A DNA stretch of 64,000 bases from Pyrus communis (lineage: Eukaryota > Streptophyta > Magnoliopsida > Rosales > Rosaceae). Position 1 is the stretch's first letter. The number at the start of each line of letters is the position of its first letter. The stretch covers positions 31,784,953-31,848,952 of the forward strand of contig NC_084804.1 in NCBI RefSeq assembly GCF_963583255.1. Direction: 5' to 3'. Positions 58,166-64,000 of the stretch are shown here, one piece after another. The translations under genes were made by a program, and so were the position numbers. The notes beneath the pieces are model-generated. The model saw only the letters and a program-made list of their open reading frames with translations. It ran no database searches and was not told the DNA's origin.

Positions 58166-59906
58166 TAACGGTCACCACCACCCCCATCATGCCATCACCT
58201 CCAAATCAATGCAAAACCACAAACTCCACCATACAACTCAAGCCTCCAACATCGGGAAGAAAGTCATGGAGGTTGCTAAAAATGGTATGGACATCCATGA
58301 TGTAGCCACTACTATCTTCACCGTCACAAAGAAGTGTTGGAAAATATTAGTATTTTATGTTTATTTGATTATTTGGGTTTGCTTGTTAGTTTAGTAGGGC
58401 CTAGGCCATCTGAATTAGGGTTTCTAAGATTTGCTTTCTATAATTAGTCACGATGTAGCCTCTTGGAGTTTTGTAGCCATTTCGGTATTTTTGTTTGTTT
58501 AATAAAATTCTTATTATTTTGTAATCTTATTCATTGCGCACTCTGATATTGAACTTGGTATCAGACCAGGTTTGATCCTTTGGGATTTAATCTGCTGTTG
58601 ATTGGTGTCAATTTGTTGTTATCAGTTTTGTTTGTCAGTTTACTAGGTATCAGTTTCGTCCGTCGTCTTCCGCTGTTTGTTTTTTTTCTGTTGTAGATTC
58701 ATCTTAAAAATTGTCGTTGTTCATTGTGGTAAAAATGTGTTTGCTTGTTCTTCGTGCATAGCATCCGTGGTCGAAGCTGTTCTTGTCGCCACCACCGCAC
58801 TGCAATCTGCCCAGACAACCTAACCCGTCCGCTCCTTGAACCATGAACCCGCACCACCTGTGACCCACCCGCACTAGCATCTGCACGAACTATCTGCTGC
58901 AATCCCTTCTGCACCAGAGACAAAATCCCATCAAATCCACCTCACTGCATCACTCCCGTCCCTTGCGATCTAACCTGCATCAGCACCTTGATTTGAATTT
59001 GCACCCGCTGTCTTGAACCTGAACCCGTATCTGCATTGCACTCGGGGTCACCTCTGCAGTAAGCACTTGCTCTTGTTTTTCGCAAGTTAAAGAGGAGAAT
59101 GGAAAAAGTAACAAAGGAAAAGAAAATTGAAAGAGAAAAAAAAAAAAAAAAAGAAGAAGAAAAGTTTTGCTTGCAGTGGAGAAGATCCCAGCAAAATGAA
59201 AAAAAGGACAAAGAATAGGAAAAGTGAGTTTGTTGCCGAGGCAAGAGTTTTGTTGGACTAACGACCACTTGGGTTACGTTGTAAACATGGCAAATTGGAT
59301 TTTTGGCTTGTTTGCTCAAGTTGTTTGGAAGCTCACAATTGGCATTGACATGAAATCTTGCATTGGTACTGGCATTGGAATCTTGCACTAGCACTAGCAT
59401 TAGAATCTTGCATTGGCACTGACATTGGAATCTTACATTGGCATTTGCATTTGGAATCTTGCACACCGATGAAATTTCGTATTGGAATTGGCATCGGAAA
59501 TTAGCATAATGGAGCTTGCATCCATATCTGCTTGTTGGCAAATTCATGTCGTGTACCGCCATGAGTATGAGGGGGATATTGGAAAATATTAGTATTTTAT
59601 GTTTATTTGATTATTTGGGTTTGCTTGTTAGTTTAGTATGGTATAGCCCATTCGAATTAGGGTTTCTAGGTTTTGCTATTTATAAATATAGCTTATAGTT
59701 TAGTAGAGTATGAATAATTAATAAGTCACGATGTAGCCTTTTGGAGTTTTGTAGCCGTTTCGGTATTCTTGTTTGTTTAATAAAATTCTTATTATTTTGT
59801 AATCTTGTTCGTCGCACACTCTAATATTCAAGTTGAAGAATTGAAAATTTTACAAGCTGAGAATCAGCGAATGAAGAGATCGCATGAGAAAAAACATGCT
59901 CCTTGA
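58166..59906 (+). pseudogene. Short reading frame split by a TRIM-like insertion
   Basis: The frame up to 58334 (MEVAKNGMDIHDVATTIF, TVTKK from ATG 58266) breaks at the LTR start. At 59832 a frame resumes (VEELKILQAENQRMKRSHEK, KHAP) to a stop at 59904-59906. Together they look like one Lys/Glu-rich, coiled-coil-forming coding piece, perhaps from a retrotransposon gag. The parent gene is not recognised and no clear target duplication joins the halves. Confidence 0.4.
58335..59830 (+). mobile_element. Non-autonomous (TRIM-like) LTR retrotransposon
   Basis: Left LTR 58335-58552 and right LTR 59577-59830 share TTGGAAAATATTAGTATTTT, GTCACGATGTAGCC and GTTTAATAAAATTCTTATTA. The right copy has about 37 extra bases. 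A primer-binding site TTGGTATCAGACC follows the left LTR, and a polypurine tract GAGGGGGATA precedes the right LTR. The interior holds a minisatellite (ATTGGAATCTTGCATTGGCA, about 59330-59470) and no retroviral-type genes. Confidence 0.85.
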
Positions 59907-60845
59907 AATCCTATTTGAATTTTTAACCCTATTCTTTGTTAGGAGATTGTCCTCCTAATATAATTTCAGATCATTGATTTTTTTTTTTTTTTTTTTCATA
60001 TTAAATAATCTATGTTTGAAATTTTAGATATTGAGGCAACTAGTAAAAAAAAGTTAAACTTATGTTGTCATCTAATATATGGTTAAGATGGGTAATATGA
60101 CAGACACATTTGTGAGAAGTTTCAAAGTAAAATTTCAATTATTTAAGATATAATATGAGGATATATAATCAAAGTTGGGCAAGTTGTTTGACATTAATGG
60201 GATAAACATGAAATTCAAGAGTGGAAGCATAAGCCTTGGTTGCTATTTGAACATTCAACGCTTCCGTTGGATGCAACCCATCAAAGAAAACAATTGTCGT
60301 CCTGTTTCTGTTCTCACATGTTTCTCCACCTCTCTCGCACAATACTCCTTTTCCACCTGCATTTGTTAATTTGTTATTGCACCAGAGATTATATATATAT
60401 ATCGACAGAGAAGCCTAGAAGAAGGGAATGAAATGAACCTTGAATTTGAGATATCACTTTGCAACAGGGGTTGCTCGTGTCTTCAAAGCCTGTTGTAATA
60501 AAGGCACCAAAAAACATTAAGTCATAACATTTCGTTGTCTTTGTTATAAGGCGTTCGACAATGGTTTAGGTGAGTTTGAGTCCTATATATAAGAATTAGA
60601 CATCTTGAGTTTGATTCGTATGACGTTATTGTTATGTGATCAGGTAAATGTGAGTCTATCTATTAATATTCACCCACATTTGTCTGAGTTTGGTTACTTT
60701 TTGGACGGTTTGATGACCATTTTGTTGTCAGTTTTTTAATATATTAACTCAAGAATTGGAATCACTCTCATATAACTTAATTTTTCAGTCATTTTTAAGA
60801 TCGAGTTTCTAATTTCATCTCTCTCGAGGATGATAGTTTCTAATT
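59907..60845. other. Intergenic; nothing recognised
   Basis: AT-rich with a T-run near 59979-59996 and a short TA run near 60391-60400. It ends where similarity to the flank of receptor kinase copy 1 begins. Confidence 0.5.
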
Positions 60846-61362
60846 CCAAAAAAATTCAAAAGAATGATTCATTTAAGGAGCCTTACCTTCACACAATTTT
60901 TCCTTAACCGCCTGCATGCTTCCCTCGTAGCAAAGCAGCTACATCATGTCACGCATGGTTAGAGATACGGGCTTCTTTTACAAAAGAAAAGCACCAAGTA
61001 AGAAGTAAAAAATCAACCAAGACATAGTACTTGGGCAAACAAACGATGGATACAATGCTATGAAAATAAGAATACCGAACTGCTTATCCAATCTGTAAGC
61101 GTATCACATTAGCAACAATTATATGACAATTAAATTATAAAATCTCTGCAACGAACTTGATATATTAAACAATTGACCCGAGTCTAATAGCAAGCTCTAC
61201 TTTAAAGCATCATATAATATCATTTATAAACAATTTTTACACGATAACATCTCAAAAATATTGTCTTAATTAATGTAAGACTATGACTTCCTAGTTTCAC
61301 TGTATTGAATTGGATAAATATAACTAGAATACAAGAAGAAAAGATATGTGTGGAAATGATAT
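60846..61362 (-). repeat. Duplicated 3' flank of the receptor-kinase block (right copy)
   Basis: Matches 38115-38939 in the same orientation, with internal deletions (about 300 bp shorter). It includes the region just after the stop codon and probably 3' UTR. Confidence 0.8.
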
Positions 61363-63891
61363 TCAGTTTGGGTCTGACTGTATAAGGGATGCAGTTGCCT
61401 TCTCCGTATTCCTCCCTGATGTTAGAGGCGATACTCCCGAAATTTGGAATGATGAAAATGAGGAGGGAGTTGGGGCTGAGTCTGCGGTAGTGGATAAAGG
61501 GCTGATATTACTGCTCACATTCATGCTGGTTCCACTCGCAGACCCTTCGATGACAGCCCTTGGGTCTGGGGGGTATTCAATATCTGTAATTCCTTCCAGC
61601 ATCTGCACAACCTTTCCCATCATCGGCCTGTGAGATGGTTGTTCATGTATGCACCAGAAGGTTACCTGAATTGCTCTCTTCACTTGATCCATATCAACAT
61701 CTTGGTCGACTAACCTTCTATCGACAATTCCCCTGATGTTACCCTTCTCAAATTCCTCAAAAGCCCATAAGGAGAACTTCTTCCTATTTGTTGCCTCAGA
61801 AACTTCAAAATTCCTTCTCCCACTCACTATCTCTAGCAAAACCATACCGTAACTGTAAACATCAGATTTGGAAGTTATTGGAAGATTTGCTAGCCATTCA
61901 GGTGCCAAATACCCTCTAGTACCTCTAACACTTGTCAAGGTTCGATACCTATGGTCCTTTGGATTAACGAGCTTTGCGAGGCCAAAATCTGACACTTTGG
62001 CATTGTAATTCTCATCTAACAGAATGTTCTCCGGTTTTATATCACAATGCACAATGCAGTCTCGGCACTCCTCGTGAAGGTATGTGATCCCCCTTGCAGT
62101 GCCAAGGGCAACGTTGAACCGAGACTCCCAGTTCAACAACTTTCCTGATTGCTCTTCTGTTGCAAAAAGGAAACTATCAAGGGACCCATTTTTCATGAAC
62201 TCATATACCAGAAGCCTATGGCGCCCCTCGGAGCAAAAACCAATCAGCCTCACCAGATTCAAATGGTGGGTGCTACTAATTGTTGCAACCTCCATCCTGA
62301 ACTGTTTCTCCCCTTGCTCAATCCCCTCAAGTTGCTTAACTGCAACAACAGTTCTATTAGCAAGAATGCCTTTATAAACAGCCCCAAATCCTCCTGCCCC
62401 AAGCTTCTCCTTGAATCCCTTGGTTGAGCGTTGGAGATCCTTATACGAGAACTGAACCGGTGCACCAGAAGCATACTCAAGAAGCGCATATTGAGCAGAC
62501 AATCCACCAAAGCTGCGACTGTTTCTGCAAAACCACCACCACAAACCACCTTCAAATGCCATCAAACCAATGAGGGTGGCAATAACTACAACAACCACTA
62601 TCCAAGCACGCAACTTCCGATCTTTTTTGTTGCCAGCAGTCCCCAGTGATGATGATGGATTTGGAATCACTGGTCCACATACCTTGATATATGAACTACT
62701 GGACATAGCTGGACTGTGATACCCACTCAGAAAACCTGGTGTCTTGGAGTAACAAAGCCCTGTGCCATCAGACAAAGAAGTCGAAGCATCACAAGCACTA
62801 CTTCCAAGACAATTCAACCTGCAAGCCGATATTCCCGCAAAGAAAATCTGCGACTCTGTCTCAGGAGGGTACGTCAAGAACCGAGTGTGTTCCAAGTCCA
62901 ACATAGTCACACTCTGAGGACAATCCTTAATCTCCATCTTCCTCTTACATCCTTTCCTGCTATCCTTGGGATCAACAAGCTCAAAATTAAGAGACATACA
63001 TCCGCATACCGGATCAGTATCGTTATAACTACAAACTCCCATGTCCCCACAATACCCGAAAACCTCACACTGATCAGTAACAGCTGCCCATCTCTCTGTT
63101 ACAGTCCCACTACCTCTAGAAGAGCTATAAATCCTCAGATTCCCATCACTCCCCAACTTCAAAAACCGCAAAATATCACCCGCTTCGGCATAATCACTAC
63201 TATAAGCAACAATAGCATCAGTGGACAATTGTGGATCAGAAATTGACAGAATACCAATTGACCGCAATCCTAGAGTAGGCGAACTCAAACTCGTATTAAC
63301 AGTAGAATTCAATCCCTGATTCCAATACACAATACTATCATTCCACAAAAGTGTAAGGTTCCCGTTTTTCACAAGCTTAAACGAGTACAACCCAGATCGC
63401 AAAACCTTACTCACAGTGAAGTTCTGCCAGGGGACGATCGAATCAGTGGGGTTGTCGAAGCTGGACCAGACCGTAACAGTGCCGTTTCGGAGAACCAAGT
63501 TGCCTGAATCGTCAATCTCAGCCGAAGAGACGCCGCGGCTGGTGGTGTTGGAGTCCCAGAGAGTGGCGCCGGAGCCGTTGACGAGGCGAAGGGTGCCAGA
63601 TTGGAGGAACTGGAGGGTTCCACCGGAGTCAACTACTTTTCCTGCACCAGCGGACCAGACGGGGACGCCGCCGGAGTAGGAGATGGCGGCGATGTAAGAA
63701 GGCGGTGAAGTGGGGGGGTCGGAGGAGATGAAGCCGAGGGAGAAGGTGTCGGATGGGGAGGACCAGGTGGTATTTGGGTTGGCGGCGGAGAGAGATGAGC
63801 CTGGTGAGATTGTGGTGGAGGCGGAAGCGGCGGCGGAGAGGAGAAAGGCGATCAAGAGGTGTGAAAGACTGATGTGCGTTTGGAGCGCCAT
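61363..63891 (-). CDS. G-type lectin S-receptor-like Ser/Thr kinase (At1g34300-like), copy 2
   Basis: Plasma-membrane receptor-like kinase, 842 aa in one exon, duplicate of the gene at 38940-41477. Same architecture: signal peptide, bulb lectin region, EGF-like and PAN-like Cys segments, one transmembrane helix and a non-RD kinase with GAGGFG, the catalytic Lys, HCDIKPENILLD, DFG and APEW intact. Against copy 1 there are about 47 substitutions and two small in-frame deletions (one Leu in the signal peptide; two residues in the PAN region, ESQIFFAGISAC against ESPIFFFSAGILTC). Most substitutions are before residue 470. The kinase core shows only about five. N-glycosylation sites are gained and lost, for example NSTVNTS against NSSVNTN. 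No break is seen. Confidence 0.96.
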   Translation of the reverse strand: MALQTHISLSHLLIAFLLSAAASASTTISPGSSLSAANPNTTWSSPSDTFSLGFISSDPPTSPPSYIAAISYSGGVPVWSAGAGKVVDSGGTLQFLQSGTLRLVNGSGATLWDSNTTSRGVSSAEIDDSGNLVLRNGTVTVWSSFDNPTDSIVPWQNFTVSKVLRSGLYSFKLVKNGNLTLLWNDSIVYWNQGLNSTVNTSLSSPTLGLRSIGILSISDPQLSTDAIVAYSSDYAEAGDILRFLKLGSDGNLRIYSSSRGSGTVTERWAAVTDQCEVFGYCGDMGVCSYNDTDPVCGCMSLNFELVDPKDSRKGCKRKMEIKDCPQSVTMLDLEHTRFLTYPPETESQIFFAGISACRLNCLGSSACDASTSLSDGTGLCYSKTPGFLSGYHSPAMSSSSYIKVCGPVIPNPSSSLGTAGNKKDRKLRAWIVVVVVIATLIGLMAFEGGLWWWFCRNSRSFGGLSAQYALLEYASGAPVQFSYKDLQRSTKGFKEKLGAGGFGAVYKGILANRTVVAVKQLEGIEQGEKQFRMEVATISSTHHLNLVRLIGFCSEGRHRLLVYEFMKNGSLDSFLFATEEQSGKLLNWESRFNVALGTARGITYLHEECRDCIVHCDIKPENILLDENYNAKVSDFGLAKLVNPKDHRYRTLTSVRGTRGYLAPEWLANLPITSKSDVYSYGMVLLEIVSGRRNFEVSEATNRKKFSLWAFEEFEKGNIRGIVDRRLVDQDVDMDQVKRAIQVTFWCIHEQPSHRPMMGKVVQMLEGITDIEYPPDPRAVIEGSASGTSMNVSSNISPLSTTADSAPTPSSFSSFQISGVSPLTSGRNTEKATASLIQSDPN

Positions 63892-64000
63892 TTTTAGGTG
63901 AGCCTTGGATTTTGGGTATCAGTTCATTGGTGGGTGGGCAGAGGAGAAAGTTCAGTGTATTTAAGGAGGAGGGAGGAGGAAGAAGGAGGAGGGAGGAGCG
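63892..64000 (-). promoter_or_regulatory. Leader/upstream region of receptor kinase copy 2
   Basis: Shares CAGTTCATTGGTGGGTGGGC and the GGA-rich tract with the region upstream of copy 1. The duplicated block continues past the window edge. Confidence 0.6.

Noticed and set aside
58942..59562. 206-codon minus-strand frame with repeated Asn/Ala/Cys-rich segments
   Set aside because: It is the translation of the minisatellite inside a TRIM-like element; repeat period and LTR context explain it.
62716..63246. 176-codon plus-strand frame, and similar frames at 39661-40264 and 40470-40829
   Set aside because: Antisense shadows of the receptor-kinase coding regions; they appear in both copies only because the genes are duplicated.

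Overview
This window is plant nuclear DNA. It has spliced eukaryotic genes, a plant-type receptor kinase pair, and dense nested plant transposons. The 5S-derived Cassandra TRIMs, the Tekay-like LTRs and the general repeat style resemble apple/pear (Rosaceae, Maleae) sequence. That taxonomic call is inference from recognition, not from a search.

I can support four cellular genes, all on the minus strand. (1) A protein tyrosine phosphatase, PTP1 type, has eight coding exons at 3177-9552 that join into a 339-codon frame. (2) A MATE/DTX efflux transporter has three exons at 24934-28164 (505 aa). (3, 4) Two intronless G-type (bulb) lectin S-receptor-like kinases of the At1g34300 type lie at 38940-41477 (845 aa) and 61363-63891 (842 aa). 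By hand count they are about 94% identical and are offset by about 22.4 kb. A fifth locus, at about 22280-22951 (+), encodes an acidic protein with Arg/Gly-rich repeats. It is broken by two frameshifts and abuts a retrotransposon LTR.

Most of the rest is mobile DNA. The left end (1.3-2.2 kb) is a hAT transposase remnant. From 10.2 to 22.3 kb there is a MITE, a gag fragment, a LINE 3' end and a Ty3/gypsy Tekay-like element. That element's reverse transcriptase is split by a solo LTR, which is split by a second LTR-like insertion, which itself contains a Cassandra TRIM. Most layers have readable target-site duplications (TSDs). From 44.85 to about 55.9 kb an old Tekay-like LTR has been split by a 9.7-kb CACTA transposon (45327-55024, TSD ATA). 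The CACTA contains a strikingly regular 345-bp tandem array (seven units), a small spliced transposase-derived frame, and two solo LTRs. At 56.9-59.9 kb are a hAT-like non-autonomous element with a Cassandra inside it and a TRIM-like element inside a short reading frame.

The two receptor kinases appear to be a tandem/segmental duplication whose spacer was filled mainly by these insertions. Their differences are concentrated in the ectodomain and transmembrane part, while the kinase domains are nearly identical. The best hunting targets are the 345-bp array inside the CACTA, the spliced mini-frame beside it, the ectodomain divergence of the kinases, and an intronic tandem duplication in the MATE gene that copied an exon start but lost its splice acceptor.
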